From Rhizobiaceae bacterium (GTDB taxonomy: Bacteria; Pseudomonadota; Alphaproteobacteria; Rhizobiales; Rhizobiaceae), in assembly GCA_023953845.1 (NCBI GenBank), contig JAMLJC010000001.1:2614501-2678500 (forward strand): a stretch of 64,000 nucleotides of DNA, written 5' to 3'. The translations under genes and the position numbers were made by a program. Each line of letters starts with the position of its first letter. The first letter of the stretch is position 1. Shown here piece after piece: positions 17,501 through 26,881 of the stretch. A model generated the notes under the pieces. It had not been told where the DNA came from. It saw nothing but the letters and a program-made list of their open reading frames with translations, and ran no database searches.

Positions 17501-18878
17501 CCTTCTCAGTGGAGCGGTCGGGCGCGTTCGCCGGGACGGCGGCGATCGTGTCGCGAGCGCCGAGCGCCGGCACGATGGCTGCCAGCGAAGCGGACGGATC
17601 GTCGACGAAGGCCCGCAGGATGCGGCCGAACTCCGCCGCCATCCCTTCAGCCTGCTCCTGCGTCAAATAATTGTGATTGAAGGCGAACTCGAGCGTGAAC
17701 GGCCTGCCTTCGTTGATCTCGGAAATGTAGATCGCCAGCGGATTGGCGTCCGGGCCGCGGATCGGGATGAAGCGCAGCGCCTCGGAACCGATCTCCACGT
17801 GGAAGTCCACGACTTCCAGCGGCATGTAGGAGATCATCACGTCGAACACGTTCTGACGCCGCTTCTGCACCAGACCCACCGCGCGGCAGACGTCGTCTAT
17901 CGGTGCGCGGTAATGCAGATAGTCGCGTCCCAGCGATTCCGTGATCGCCGACACCAGCGCGGGCACGGACTGCGTCGGCTCCATATCCAAACGGAGCGGC
18001 AGCACGCTGCTGAACAGGCCGATCGTCGAGCGCGCGTCTTTCCCGCGCCCCGGCACCGCGACGCCAAGCACGATGTCCCTGCGCCCGCTGACGGAAGCGA
18101 GAAGCATCGCGACAAGCGCCGAAAGCGTGTTGCCAACCCGCAGCTTCGTTTCGGCGCAATGCTGAAGCAGGCGCTTGTAGTCGCCCGCATCCGCCTCCAG
18201 CGTCACGACGCCGGGACGCCCGTCCGCGGAGAAGGAGTCCGTACGCGGCGCGAACAGCGCCTCCGGCAGATCGGCCAGACGCTGCTTCCAGTAGTCGATG
18301 TCGCGCCGGAAGCGCGGCGAATCGCAATAGGCGGCGTCTTCCGCGCGGAACGGAAGGTACGAACTCGCTGGCCGCGCCAGGCCGCTCGCCGTTTCCAGCG
18401 TGTCGTAGGTTTCGGCGATGTCCTTGAGCAGGTGCGACAGCCCGATCGCGTCGAGGATGATATGGTGCATCCGGACGACGAAGTAGGAACGCTGCGCGCC
18501 GGTTCTGAGGATCAGGATCTGGAACAGCGGGCTGCGATCCAGCGAGAACGGCTGCGTGAAGAGGTTCCGGATGAAGGCGAGGGCGGCCTTGTCCGGGTTT
18601 TTCTCCCTCGACAGATCGACCGCCTCCACCGGCGCTTGTATCGCCGGCTCGATGCGCTGGCGCGGATGCCGGGCGTCGATGCGCAGCCTCAGGCCGTCGT
18701 GACGCTCCGTGACGTCGCGCACCGCGGCGCGCAGCCGCTCGATATCGATCGCCTGCCTGACCTCGGCATAGACCCCGGCCTGGAAATTGGTGACGCTGCC
18801 GCTCGTCTGAAGGTCGAGCCAGATCGAGCGCTGGCGGGTGGTGAGATCGAACCAGTCGAGATAGGTCGTATCGTGCAT
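14565..18878 (-). CDS. Condensation domain - FkbH-like (HAD-IIIC) - carrier protein - thioesterase enzyme
   Basis: 1437 residues in one frame. Residues 1-430: NRPS condensation domain starting LTTRQRSIWLDL, active-site HHIILDA at 138-144 (normally HHxxxDG). About 455-1010: complete FkbH-like unit, with the N-terminal SGNH-like part, the HAD motif DCDNTLWDG at 667-675, and the GNAT-like part with SCRVLGRG around Cys927. About 1040-1120: carrier with LGLHSL, Ser1098. About 1150-1410: type I thioesterase, GWSFGG, Ser1228. There is no adenylation or ketosynthase domain. FkbH enzymes load glyceryl units from 1,3-bisphosphoglycerate onto a carrier; here condensation and release are on the same chain. 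The acceptor is unknown. PPTase lies downstream and an RND pump diverges upstream. Product not recognised. Confidence 0.88.
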   Translation of the reverse strand: MHDTTYLDWFDLTTRQRSIWLDLQTSGSVTNFQAGVYAEVRQAIDIERLRAAVRDVTERHDGLRLRIDARHPRQRIEPAIQAPVEAVDLSREKNPDKAALAFIRNLFTQPFSLDRSPLFQILILRTGAQRSYFVVRMHHIILDAIGLSHLLKDIAETYDTLETASGLARPASSYLPFRAEDAAYCDSPRFRRDIDYWKQRLADLPEALFAPRTDSFSADGRPGVVTLEADAGDYKRLLQHCAETKLRVGNTLSALVAMLLASVSGRRDIVLGVAVPGRGKDARSTIGLFSSVLPLRLDMEPTQSVPALVSAITESLGRDYLHYRAPIDDVCRAVGLVQKRRQNVFDVMISYMPLEVVDFHVEIGSEALRFIPIRGPDANPLAIYISEINEGRPFTLEFAFNHNYLTQEQAEGMAAEFGRILRAFVDDPSASLAAIVPALGARDTIAAVPANAPDRSTEKAHIRLLTGFTADPIVAPLKFWLGKLGLDAKVSLADYNQIFQELMDPTSPTRRNRQGANVVLVRIEDWLRERPVKIGHETDEAEDRRFLMQIASELAAALSKAIAASPVPHLVVICPPSPEWDAGGERAAAQQEALAHLRDRLVSVGGVDLVTYAEWRDLYPVETEYDAAGDKLGHLPYTTAAFAAQATMAARRLHLLLRAPIKVIAADCDNTLWDGVVGEDGVEGIRLGEEHLALQRRLVEAAKSGVLICLVSKNIEADVLAVFERRPDMVLKAEHIVAHRINWKPKSDNLRSLAAELNLGLDSFVMLDDNPIEIGEIEANCPQALAIPCPPGTVRFDHLWPLDVRASTREDQKRVESYRQNAQRSKAREAAADFKGFIEGLGLKIAIEKPSDAELARLAQLTERTNQFNINGSKLTIADLNARRRTSGNAVFSVSVQDKFGDYGIVGLIAAHKDGLRLEVDTLLMSCRVLGRGVEHGMIAALGRAAGELGAATVDIPVRVTQRNLPVRQFLATLGGLREADDQAELHVLTQEAAAACAFNPETADLPDVPEDGAAPGILPERYVNGDGWVEIAGSLAGVDAVMEAARDTGAAERLAAPKAYREPETATEKALAELLCESMALDRIGADDDFFELGLHSLLAVQLVSRLRERLGIQIPVRSLFESSTVAKLAAEIDSDTRGSGYQPLVPLQVGNGLNPLFCCHPGNGDAVGYMRLANAMGPEQTVYGFEASGLAPGEPLATSVEEMARVYVKAMITAYPSGPYNLIGWSFGGGLAFEMARQIEEAGQEVGVLAFMDSVAPDLSGQHAEDFEMTDDLLLDGLTAQIRVLGGHFGVETTGSQVEQLTWSDVMENFQRFGVVPKGYTPEDMQRKMAVFSNCVVIFSRYRAGVIKAPILHFRALEKLGNWDYNWGPYTTAGIYNIRIKCNHFLMGFEPHVNKVARHLAKALNGEAPRTSWYVRGTGGLNGEASAESRLDGAA

Positions 18879-19216
18879 CTCAGCGCCCCCGGTCTAGGTC
18901 GTGCGCTCGATGCGATGGCAACTCACCGCCAGCGCACCGCACCCGCACCCGCCGCATTCGCCTTCAGCCGGGACACCGGTCCCGAAATGCTGTATTCCCA
19001 TACCTGCCCTCTAGCCCCGCATAGCCGAGTTTTCGACGTGTCGAATCGAATGGTTTGTGTTTTACTTTACACTGCCACCGATGGTCGATCCGAGGCCCAC
19101 ATATGGACAATCTTCTCGCGCATCGGTAACGCGAGTTTGACACTAGGAGATTTGTCTGTGGTGGAACCTGTACGTCAACCGCGTATAGGCTCCCGGTGTG
19201 CGGCGAGCAAGGCAAA
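18879..19216. promoter_or_regulatory. Divergent intergenic region between the FkbH enzyme and the RND operon
   Basis: 338 bases without a gene that must hold both promoters. It is less GC-rich than its surroundings (about 19030-19100). TTCGAC-GT-GTCGAA at 19032-19045 is a six-base inverted repeat with a two-base centre, a candidate operator. GTTTGACACTAGG at about 19136 contains a TTGACA-like hexamer, but I see no good -10 partner at 16-18 bases. Confidence 0.5.
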
Positions 19217-20617
19217 ATGATGCTCTCGCGGCCAATTACTCTTGACGATCAGTTGAACGCGCCAGTGGATATTGAACCAAACCGAACAGAACGGCTCCTG
19301 CCGCTCGAGGACGGCGCGACGCGCCGGCTTGAGCCGGACGTGCCTCAGCCGCCCGCCGGAGGAGGTGTTTCGGACGTCCGCCGCAGGCGGCGGCTGGTCT
19401 ATCTGCTCGCCTTCTGTGTCGCCGCGCTGCTGTTCAGCGCGACCGTGCCCGATCCGGGCGCGAAGGTGGACGGGCGCGGCGATCGCGTCGCCAGCGCGAC
19501 CGGCAAGGTCGAGACGGCTCCGTCCGAAAACGCGCCGGCCGCGATGCCGCCTGCGGCGGATCAGGGCATTCCCGTGACGGTGGCGCAGGTTAGCCGGCAG
19601 GATGTGGCAATCTATCGCACCGGTCTCGGTTCGGTTCAGGCTTTCAACACCGTCGCCGTGACCTCGCGGGTCGACGGGCAGCTGGAGTCCATCGCATTCG
19701 AGGAGGGGCAGGAGGTCAGGACGGGCGACATTCTGGCGAAGATCGACGACCGACTCTATCAGGCGGTCGTGCGGCAGAAGGAGGCTCAGCTGCGCGCCGC
19801 CACCGCGCTGGTGAACAGTTCCAGAACCGATCTGGAACGCATGGCGACGCTTCTCAACAAGGATGTAGGGTCACGACAGGCTTACGAAGCGCAGCTTGCG
19901 CTGGTGGAGCAGAACGAGGCCCAGAAGGACGCCGCCGCCGCCGATCTCGAAAATGCGAAGCTTCAGGTGGAGTACGCCACCATCCGTTCGCCGATCGACG
20001 GCCGCGTGGGCTTCAGGCAGATCGATGTCGGCAACATGATCCGCTCGATCGAGCGCACCGCCATCGCCATCGTCACGCAGGTCGAGCCGATCAACGTCGT
20101 TTTCACGCTGCCGCAGGAGGATCTGCTCGCCGTCGGAGCCCAGCTGGCCGACGGCAAGGCGCTGACCGTGACGGCGCTGGCGCGCGACGGCCGGCTCGAT
20201 CTCGGCAGCGGCACCCTGTCCACCATCGACAATCAGGTCGATGCCGCCACCGGCACCTTCAAGCTGAAGGCCCGCTTCGAGAACGAGCAGAAGACGCTGT
20301 GGCCGGGCGAGTTCGTCACCGTCAGGCTGATGGTCGAGCGTCAGGACGATGCGCTCGTCGTCCCCGCCCAGGCGGTTCAACGCAGCCAGAAGGGTGCTTA
20401 CGTCTATGTCGTATCCGCCGAACACACGGCGGAGATGCGGGAGATCGAGGTCGGGCTGATCCAGGACGGGCTGGCGATCATCAAGGCGGGTCTCCGGGAC
20501 GGCGAGCAGGTTGTGGTGGACGGCCAGTTCAAGCTGGAGCCGGGAAGCCGCATCGCCATCTCGCCCCCGCCTGCCGCCACCGCGTCGGAAGACGCGGCCG
20601 CATTGCCGCCGGGCTGA
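19217..20617 (+). CDS. RND efflux membrane-fusion (periplasmic adaptor) protein
   Basis: 466 residues from ATG 19217 (GTG 19196 and ATG 19220 are also in frame). One N-terminal membrane anchor (RRLVYLLAFCVAALLFSA, about 65-82). The HlyD/AcrA-type body follows: lipoyl half-motif VAVTSRVDGQLESIAFEEG, a coiled-coil hairpin (about 190-250), and barrel segments. The closest style is MdtA. It opens an operon with two RND pump subunits. No outer-membrane TolC-like gene is in the window, so it must use one encoded elsewhere. Confidence 0.9.
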   Translation: MMLSRPITLDDQLNAPVDIEPNRTERLLPLEDGATRRLEPDVPQPPAGGGVSDVRRRRRLVYLLAFCVAALLFSATVPDPGAKVDGRGDRVASATGKVETAPSENAPAAMPPAADQGIPVTVAQVSRQDVAIYRTGLGSVQAFNTVAVTSRVDGQLESIAFEEGQEVRTGDILAKIDDRLYQAVVRQKEAQLRAATALVNSSRTDLERMATLLNKDVGSRQAYEAQLALVEQNEAQKDAAAADLENAKLQVEYATIRSPIDGRVGFRQIDVGNMIRSIERTAIAIVTQVEPINVVFTLPQEDLLAVGAQLADGKALTVTALARDGRLDLGSGTLSTIDNQVDAATGTFKLKARFENEQKTLWPGEFVTVRLMVERQDDALVVPAQAVQRSQKGAYVYVVSAEHTAEMREIEVGLIQDGLAIIKAGLRDGEQVVVDGQFKLEPGSRIAISPPPAATASEDAAALPPG

Positions 20618-20628
20618 CGCCGTTGAAC

Positions 20629-23600
20629 ATGTCCGCGCCCTTCATCAGCCGGCCGATCGCGACGTCACTGCTGACCTTCGGCATTCTCCTGCTCGGCGTG
20701 CTCGGCTATCGGTTGCTGCCGGTCGCGGCCCTGCCGGCCGTCGATTTTCCCACCATCGAGGTCATCACGACGCTCCCCGGCGCCAGCCCGGAAGTGGTTG
20801 CCTCCTCGGTCACCGCGCCTCTGGAAAGCGAGGTCGGGCAGATTCCCGGCCTGCTGACGATGAGTTCGGTGAGTTCCTTCGGCCGCAGCACGATCACACT
20901 GCGCTTCTCGCTCAACCGCAACATCGATTCTGCCGCGCAGGACGTGCAGTCGGCGATCAGCGCAGCCACTGGCCTGCTTCCGAAGGATCTGCCCAGTCCT
21001 CCCACCTACAGCAAGATCAACCCCGCCGACGCGCCGATCGCCGTGCTTGCCCTGACGTCGGAAGCGCTGCCGCTCTACAAGGTGCATGACTTCGCCTCGA
21101 CCGTGCTGGTGCCGAAGCTGTCGCAGCTCGACGGCGTCGGCCTCGCCTCCATCGAAGGCGGCCAGAAGCGCGCGGTGCGCATCCAGATCCTGCCCGGCGC
21201 GCTGGCGGCCCTCGGCATCGGCCTGGAGGACGTGCGCGCGGCGATCCAGGCGATCAACGTCAACGCGCCGAAGGGCAACATCGACGGCAAGCGCCAGTCC
21301 TATTCGATCGCCGCCAACGACCAGCTTCTCTCGGCGGAATTGTACGCCGACGCGATCCTCACCTATCGCGACGGCGCGCCGATCCGCCTGCGCGACATCG
21401 GCACCGCCGTGGACGGGGTCGAGGACGCCCGCCTTGCCGGCTGGTACGGCGACAAGCCGGCCATCCTCGTCGAGATACGCCGCCAGCCGGGCTCCAACAT
21501 CATCGAGACGGTCGATCGCGTGAACGACATTCTGCCTTCGCTGCGGTCGGCCCTTCCGCCGGCGATCCGGCTCGACATGCTGAGCGACCGCACCGAGACG
21601 ATCCGCGCCTCGGTGCACGAGGTGCAGTTCACCTTTGTCCTGACCATCGCGCTCGTCGTGGCGGTGATCTTCGTCTACATCCGCGACGTGCTCGCGACCG
21701 TCATCCCGAGCGTCGTCCTGCCGCTGTCGCTGGTGACGACCTTCGGCGTCATGTATCTTTGCGGCTACAGCCTGAACAATCTCTCGCTGATGGCGCTGAC
21801 GATCGCGGCCGGCTTCGTCGTCGACGACGCCATCATCATGATCGAGAACATCGCGCGACACCGGGAGCGCGGCCTGCCGCCTGTCCAGGCGGCGCTCAAG
21901 GGCGCCAGCGAGATCGGCTTCACCGTTGTCTCCCTGACGGTCTCGCTGGTCGCAGTGTTCCTGCCGCTGCTCCTGATGGGCGGCGTCGTCGGCCGCCTGT
22001 TCCGCGAATTCGCCGTGACGCTCAGCGTCGCGGTCATCATCTCGGCGATCATCTCGCTCACGCTGACGCCGATGATGTGCGCCCAGCTCATGACCGACGG
22101 CAAGCGCCGCGGCACGCAGCTGATGCCGTGGCTGGACAGCTTCTTCGACGTCCAGTACCGCTTCTACGAACGCACGCTCGCGGTCACGCTCCGCCACCCG
22201 GCGATGATGCTGATGCTGACGCTCGCCGCCCTTGCGACGACCGTCTACCTCTACGTCGTGATGCCGAAGGGTTTTCTGCCGCAGCAGGACACCGGCATCA
22301 TCATCGGTGTTACCGACGCCTCCGCCGACATGTCCTTCCAGGGTATGGTGGACCGGCAGCGCAGGATCGTCGACATCGTCGGCCGCGATCCGGACATCGC
22401 TAGCGTCGCCAGCTTCGTCGGCGCGGGCACCGTCAACTCCACCCCCAACAGCGGTCAGCTCTCGATCACGCTGAAGCCGCGCGACGAGCGTTCCGCCAGC
22501 GCCGACGAGGTGATACGCCGCCTGCGCGAGGCGACCCGGTCGCTGCCGGACGTCACGCTGTTCGCCCAGACCGTGCAGGACATCCAGCTCGATCCGCATG
22601 TCAGCCGCACGCAGTATCAATACGTGCTGCAGGACACGGATTTCGAGGAGCTGACGGTCTGGGTGCCGCAGCTTGTCGCCGCGCTGAGCAAGCGGCACGA
22701 ACTGCGCGACGTCGCCTCCGACCTCCAGTCGGGCGGTTTGCAGACGAGCCTGACCATCAACCGCGACAAGGCGGCGATCCTCGGCGTCTCGGTCGAGGCG
22801 ATCGACGACCTGCTCTACAATGCCTTCGGCCAGCGGCAGATCTCCACGATCTTCACGCAGCTCGACCAGTACCGCGTCATCCTCGAGGTCGATCCGCGCT
22901 ACCAGACCGACCAGTCGGCGCTGGACGCGCTCTTCGTCAAGAGTTCCGCCGGTCGTCTCGTGCCGCTCAGCGCGCTGGTCGACATCCGCAACGACACCGC
23001 GCCGCTGTCGATCAACCGGCTCGGGCGCTTCCCGGTGGTGACGATCTCCTTCAACCTGGCGCCCGATGTCTCGCTCGGGCAGGCGGTCGACGCCATTGCG
23101 GACGCGGAGCGGGACATCGGCCTGCCGCCGGCGATCGCCACCAGCTTCGCCGGCACCGCCGCCGAGTTCCAGTCGTCGCTGCAGGACCTGCCTGTCCTCA
23201 TCATCGCGGCGATCGTGGTGATGTATATCGTGCTCGGCGTGCTCTACGAGAGCTACATCCACCCGATCACCATCCTGTCGACGCTGCCTTCGGCCGGCGT
23301 CGGCGCGCTGCTGGCGCTCTACTGGTTGGGCTATGAGTTGAACATCCTGTCGATTATCGGCCTCATCCTGCTCATCGGCATCGTCAAGAAGAACGCGATC
23401 ATGATGATCAACTTCGCCCTCGACGCGGAGCGCAACGAGGGCATGACCGTCGAGCGGTCGATCCATCAGGCCTGCCTGCTGCGCTTCCGCCCGATCATGA
23501 TGACGACGATGGCCGCCATCTTCGGCGCGCTGCCGCTGGCGCTCGGCGGCGGCTCGGGTTCCGAGTTGCGCAATCCGATGGGCGTCGCCATTGTCGGCGG

Positions 23601-23736
23601 CCTCGTCCTGTCGCAGTTCCTGACGCTCTACAGCACCCCGGTCGTCTATATCCTGCTGAGCCGCCTGCGGCGGTGGGACCGCCGCCCCGCGCGGCAGGTC
23701 GCGGGCGTGCCAAAGCCCGGCCTGCCGCCGGCATGA
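20629..23736 (+). CDS. RND multidrug efflux pump subunit (MdtB/AcrB-like)
   Basis: 1035 residues. Twelve-helix RND architecture, with proton-relay aspartates in VVDDAI at 399-400 and the second-half lysine region GIVKKNAIMMINFALD. The start at ATG 20629 begins MSAPFISRPIATSLLTFGI, the usual cytoplasmic N-terminus and first helix. The open frame extends upstream but only inside the adaptor gene. It pairs with the next gene, as MdtB does with MdtC. Confidence 0.93.
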   Translation: MSAPFISRPIATSLLTFGILLLGVLGYRLLPVAALPAVDFPTIEVITTLPGASPEVVASSVTAPLESEVGQIPGLLTMSSVSSFGRSTITLRFSLNRNIDSAAQDVQSAISAATGLLPKDLPSPPTYSKINPADAPIAVLALTSEALPLYKVHDFASTVLVPKLSQLDGVGLASIEGGQKRAVRIQILPGALAALGIGLEDVRAAIQAINVNAPKGNIDGKRQSYSIAANDQLLSAELYADAILTYRDGAPIRLRDIGTAVDGVEDARLAGWYGDKPAILVEIRRQPGSNIIETVDRVNDILPSLRSALPPAIRLDMLSDRTETIRASVHEVQFTFVLTIALVVAVIFVYIRDVLATVIPSVVLPLSLVTTFGVMYLCGYSLNNLSLMALTIAAGFVVDDAIIMIENIARHRERGLPPVQAALKGASEIGFTVVSLTVSLVAVFLPLLLMGGVVGRLFREFAVTLSVAVIISAIISLTLTPMMCAQLMTDGKRRGTQLMPWLDSFFDVQYRFYERTLAVTLRHPAMMLMLTLAALATTVYLYVVMPKGFLPQQDTGIIIGVTDASADMSFQGMVDRQRRIVDIVGRDPDIASVASFVGAGTVNSTPNSGQLSITLKPRDERSASADEVIRRLREATRSLPDVTLFAQTVQDIQLDPHVSRTQYQYVLQDTDFEELTVWVPQLVAALSKRHELRDVASDLQSGGLQTSLTINRDKAAILGVSVEAIDDLLYNAFGQRQISTIFTQLDQYRVILEVDPRYQTDQSALDALFVKSSAGRLVPLSALVDIRNDTAPLSINRLGRFPVVTISFNLAPDVSLGQAVDAIADAERDIGLPPAIATSFAGTAAEFQSSLQDLPVLIIAAIVVMYIVLGVLYESYIHPITILSTLPSAGVGALLALYWLGYELNILSIIGLILLIGIVKKNAIMMINFALDAERNEGMTVERSIHQACLLRFRPIMMTTMAAIFGALPLALGGGSGSELRNPMGVAIVGGLVLSQFLTLYSTPVVYILLSRLRRWDRRPARQVAGVPKPGLPPA

Positions 23737-26700
23737 GCGTCATCGACTTCACCGTCCGCCGCGTCGTCGCCTGCACGCTGGTGGCGGCGGGCATCTTCCT
23801 GCTCGGCTGCGTCGCCTATTCGCGCATGGTCGTCGCCTCGTTCCCGGCCATCGACCTTCCCACCATCGTCATCACCGCCGCCCTGCCGGGCGCCGATCCG
23901 GAGACGATGGCCTCCACAGTCGCGACGCCGCTCGAAAGGCGGCTCGGCAGGCTGGCGGGCGTGACCGAGATATCCTCGATCAACGGTTCCGGCCTCACCC
24001 AGATCAACGTCCAGTTCAATCTCAGCCGGGACATGGACGGCGCGGCGGTGGACGTGCAGTCCGCCATCAGCGCCGCCTCCAGCGAACTGCCGAAGGAAAT
24101 GCCGTCGGCGCCGATCTACCGCAAGTTCAACCCGGTCGTGGCGCCGATCGTGCTGATCGCCGTCACCTCCGACACGCTGCCGCTGTCGACCCTCTACACC
24201 TATGCCGACACGGTGATCCGGCAGCGCCTTTCCGAAGTGGACGGCGTCGCCTCCGTCTCCATCCAGGGCGCGTCGAAGCCGGCCATCCGCATCGACGTCA
24301 ACTCCGAGGCAATGGCGGCGATGGGGCTGGGCATCGCCGACGTCCAGTCCGCCGTCGCTGCGAACAGCCAGTTGCGGCCGGTCGGCAATCTCAGCGGCCC
24401 GCGCCAGTGGTCGAGCCTCGCCATCGACGACCAGTTGAGCACGGCGGAGGATTACCGATCCCTCATCGTGCGCGTGGCGGACGGCGTGCCGGTCCGCCTG
24501 CGGGACTTCGCCACCGTCGAGGAGGATATCTCCAACGACCGCATCGACGGCCGTTTCAACGGGCGGCAGGCGCTGTTCGTCTTCGTCCAGCGCAAGGCCG
24601 GCGCCAACATCGTCGAGACCGTCGAGGCGGTGAAGGAGAAGTTGCCGGGCATCGAGCGCTGGCTGCCGTCCACGGTCGACCTCACCATGGTCATTGACCG
24701 CGCCGACGAGATCCAGGACACGCTGAACGAGGTCAAGGAGCTGTTCATCCTCACCTGCGTGCTGGTGGTCATCCTCGTCCTGATCTTCCTGCGCGATCCG
24801 CGCGCCACGATCATTGCCGGCATATCGATCCCGCTTTCGCTGGCCGGCACGTTCATCGTCATGCAGCTTTGCGGCTACAGCCTCGACCTCATTTCGCTGG
24901 TGGCGCTGATGCTCGCCATCGGCTTCGTCGTGGACGACGCCATCGTCATTCTCGAAAACATCGTGCGGCTGCGCGAGGAAGGCCACAGCGGCGAGGAGGT
25001 GGCGCGGGAAGGCGCGAAGCAGCTCAGCTTCACCGTGATTTCCATCACGCTGTCGCTGATCGCCGCCTTCGCGCCGTTCTTCTTCTTCCCGGGCGTCATC
25101 GGCGCGCTGCTGAGGGAATTCGCCGTCACCATCTGCACGGCCATCGCGGTGTCGGCGGTGATCTCGCTGACGCTCACGCCGGCGCTCGCGGCCCGGTTCC
25201 TCAGCGATGCGCGGGAGTCGTCCCCGTCAAGGCTGGCGATACTTGCCGAGCGTGGCTTTGCCGGCATGCAGCGGCTCTATATCCGCAGCCTGCGGAGCAT
25301 CCTCCGCTACCAGAAATCGATGCTGGCGTTCACTTTCGCGCTGACCGTCGCCACCTTCTGGATGTTCGGCGTGGTGCCCAAGGGTTTTCTGCCGCCCCAG
25401 GATTCCGGCACCATCATCGGCCGCGTCGAAGGCGCGCCCGACGTCTCCTTCGAGACGATGAGCGGCCAGATGCGGGCAGTCGCGGAACGGCTCCGGGCCG
25501 ATCCCGCCGTCAACACGGTCAGCACGCTGATCGGGGGGAGCGGTCCGAACGGCGTCAGAACCGGACATTTCTTCGCCACGCTTCTGCCGGTCGGCACGCG
25601 CGACAATGTCGCGCAGGTCATCGCGCGGCTGCGGGATTCCGTGGCGAGCCTGCCGGGAACCAGCGTCTACATGGTGCCGATCGAGGACGTGAATGTCGGA
25701 GCCCGCGAAGGCAAGGGCGAGTACCAGTACACGCTTCTCGGCGACAACTGGCCCATTCTGGAAAAAGCCGCCGCCGATCTGCTCGCCAGGCTGCGCACGC
25801 TGCCGGAATTGCGCGACGTCAGCTCCGACCACGACGCGCGCGGCCTGCGCGTACAGCTCGACATCGACCGCGACAAGGCGGCAAAGCTCGGCGTGTCTCC
25901 GGCTGCGGTCGATCAGGCGCTTTACGCGGCGTTCGGTCAAGGTCAGATCGGCATCATCTATGACGAAACCGAGCAGCGGCAGGTCATACTCGGCATCGAG
26001 ACGTTCGGCCGCGCCGAGCTCGACAGCCTGGACCGCATCTACGTCAAGGCGCTGGACGGCTCGCAGATACCGCTGCGCGCCATCGCGGCGGAGACGCAGG
26101 GGCCGGCGGCGATCACCATTCCGCATCATGGCGAGTTCCCGTCCGTCACCTTCGCCTTCAACCTTGCGCCCGACTCCTCGCTCGGCACCGCCGTCGGCGC
26201 CATCAACACGCTGGTCAGCCGCGCCGGCCTGCCGGAAGGCGTTCGCGGCAGCTTCGCCGGCAAGGCCGGTGAATTCCAGCAGTTCTCCGGCCTTGAAGGC
26301 ATCCTTCTGGTCGGCGCGCTCGTCGCCATCTACATCGTGCTCGGCGTGCTCTACGAAAGCTATCTGCATCCGTTCACGATCCTGTCCACGCTGCCGTCGG
26401 CGGGATTGGGAGCCTTGATTGCGCTCTGGATCGGCGGCCTCGACCTCTCGCTCTTCGGCTTCATCGGCATCATCCTGCTCATCGGCATCGTCAAGAAAAA
26501 CGCCATCCTCGTGGTGGACGTGGCGCTGAAAACCAGCCGCACCGATCACGTGGACCCGTTCGAGGCCGTCATTCACGCTTGCGAACTGCGCCTGCGCCCG
26601 ATCCTCATGACGAACGCCATCGCGATCTTCAGCGCCTTGCCGTTGCTTTTCGCCTCGGGCGCGAGCGCGGCCGTCCGCCAGCCGCTGGGCGCGAGCGTGG

Positions 26701-26864
26701 TCGGCGGGCTCATCCTTTCGCAGTTGCTGACGCTCTATTCGACGCCCGCGATCTACTTGCTGATGGACCGGCTCGGAAAACGCATCGCGCGGCTGCGTCG
26801 CAGGCGGGGCGACGTTGCGGAGTCTGGAACGTTTCCGGTTAGAACCGTTTCCGGCCAACCATGA
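23733..26864 (+). CDS. RND multidrug efflux pump subunit (MdtC/AcrB-like)
   Basis: 1043 residues, overlapping the previous pump by four bases (ATGA). Proton-relay aspartates in VVDDAI at 401-402 and GIVKKNAILVVDVAL in the C-terminal half. Having two non-identical pump genes after one adaptor is the MdtABC layout, where the pump works as a heterotrimer. With the divergent FkbH-type biosynthetic gene, export of its product is one possible role; so is general drug or bile-like compound efflux. Confidence 0.93.
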   Translation: MSVIDFTVRRVVACTLVAAGIFLLGCVAYSRMVVASFPAIDLPTIVITAALPGADPETMASTVATPLERRLGRLAGVTEISSINGSGLTQINVQFNLSRDMDGAAVDVQSAISAASSELPKEMPSAPIYRKFNPVVAPIVLIAVTSDTLPLSTLYTYADTVIRQRLSEVDGVASVSIQGASKPAIRIDVNSEAMAAMGLGIADVQSAVAANSQLRPVGNLSGPRQWSSLAIDDQLSTAEDYRSLIVRVADGVPVRLRDFATVEEDISNDRIDGRFNGRQALFVFVQRKAGANIVETVEAVKEKLPGIERWLPSTVDLTMVIDRADEIQDTLNEVKELFILTCVLVVILVLIFLRDPRATIIAGISIPLSLAGTFIVMQLCGYSLDLISLVALMLAIGFVVDDAIVILENIVRLREEGHSGEEVAREGAKQLSFTVISITLSLIAAFAPFFFFPGVIGALLREFAVTICTAIAVSAVISLTLTPALAARFLSDARESSPSRLAILAERGFAGMQRLYIRSLRSILRYQKSMLAFTFALTVATFWMFGVVPKGFLPPQDSGTIIGRVEGAPDVSFETMSGQMRAVAERLRADPAVNTVSTLIGGSGPNGVRTGHFFATLLPVGTRDNVAQVIARLRDSVASLPGTSVYMVPIEDVNVGAREGKGEYQYTLLGDNWPILEKAAADLLARLRTLPELRDVSSDHDARGLRVQLDIDRDKAAKLGVSPAAVDQALYAAFGQGQIGIIYDETEQRQVILGIETFGRAELDSLDRIYVKALDGSQIPLRAIAAETQGPAAITIPHHGEFPSVTFAFNLAPDSSLGTAVGAINTLVSRAGLPEGVRGSFAGKAGEFQQFSGLEGILLVGALVAIYIVLGVLYESYLHPFTILSTLPSAGLGALIALWIGGLDLSLFGFIGIILLIGIVKKNAILVVDVALKTSRTDHVDPFEAVIHACELRLRPILMTNAIAIFSALPLLFASGASAAVRQPLGASVVGGLILSQLLTLYSTPAIYLLMDRLGKRIARLRRRRGDVAESGTFPVRTVSGQP

Positions 26865-26881
26865 AAGGCTCCAAGGTTTGA

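Noticed and set aside
19136..19180. Sigma-70 promoter TTGACA for the RND operon
   Set aside because: A TTGACA hexamer exists but there is no acceptable -10 at 16-18 bases.
14487..19220. Long open frames on the plus strand opposite the FkbH enzyme (up to 811 codons)
   Set aside because: They are antisense shadows caused by high GC3; composition is Arg/His/Asp-rich with no domain, while the minus frame has full domains.
20665..23466. 933-codon minus-strand frame opposite the first RND pump
   Set aside because: Antisense shadow of a clearly recognised pump gene.
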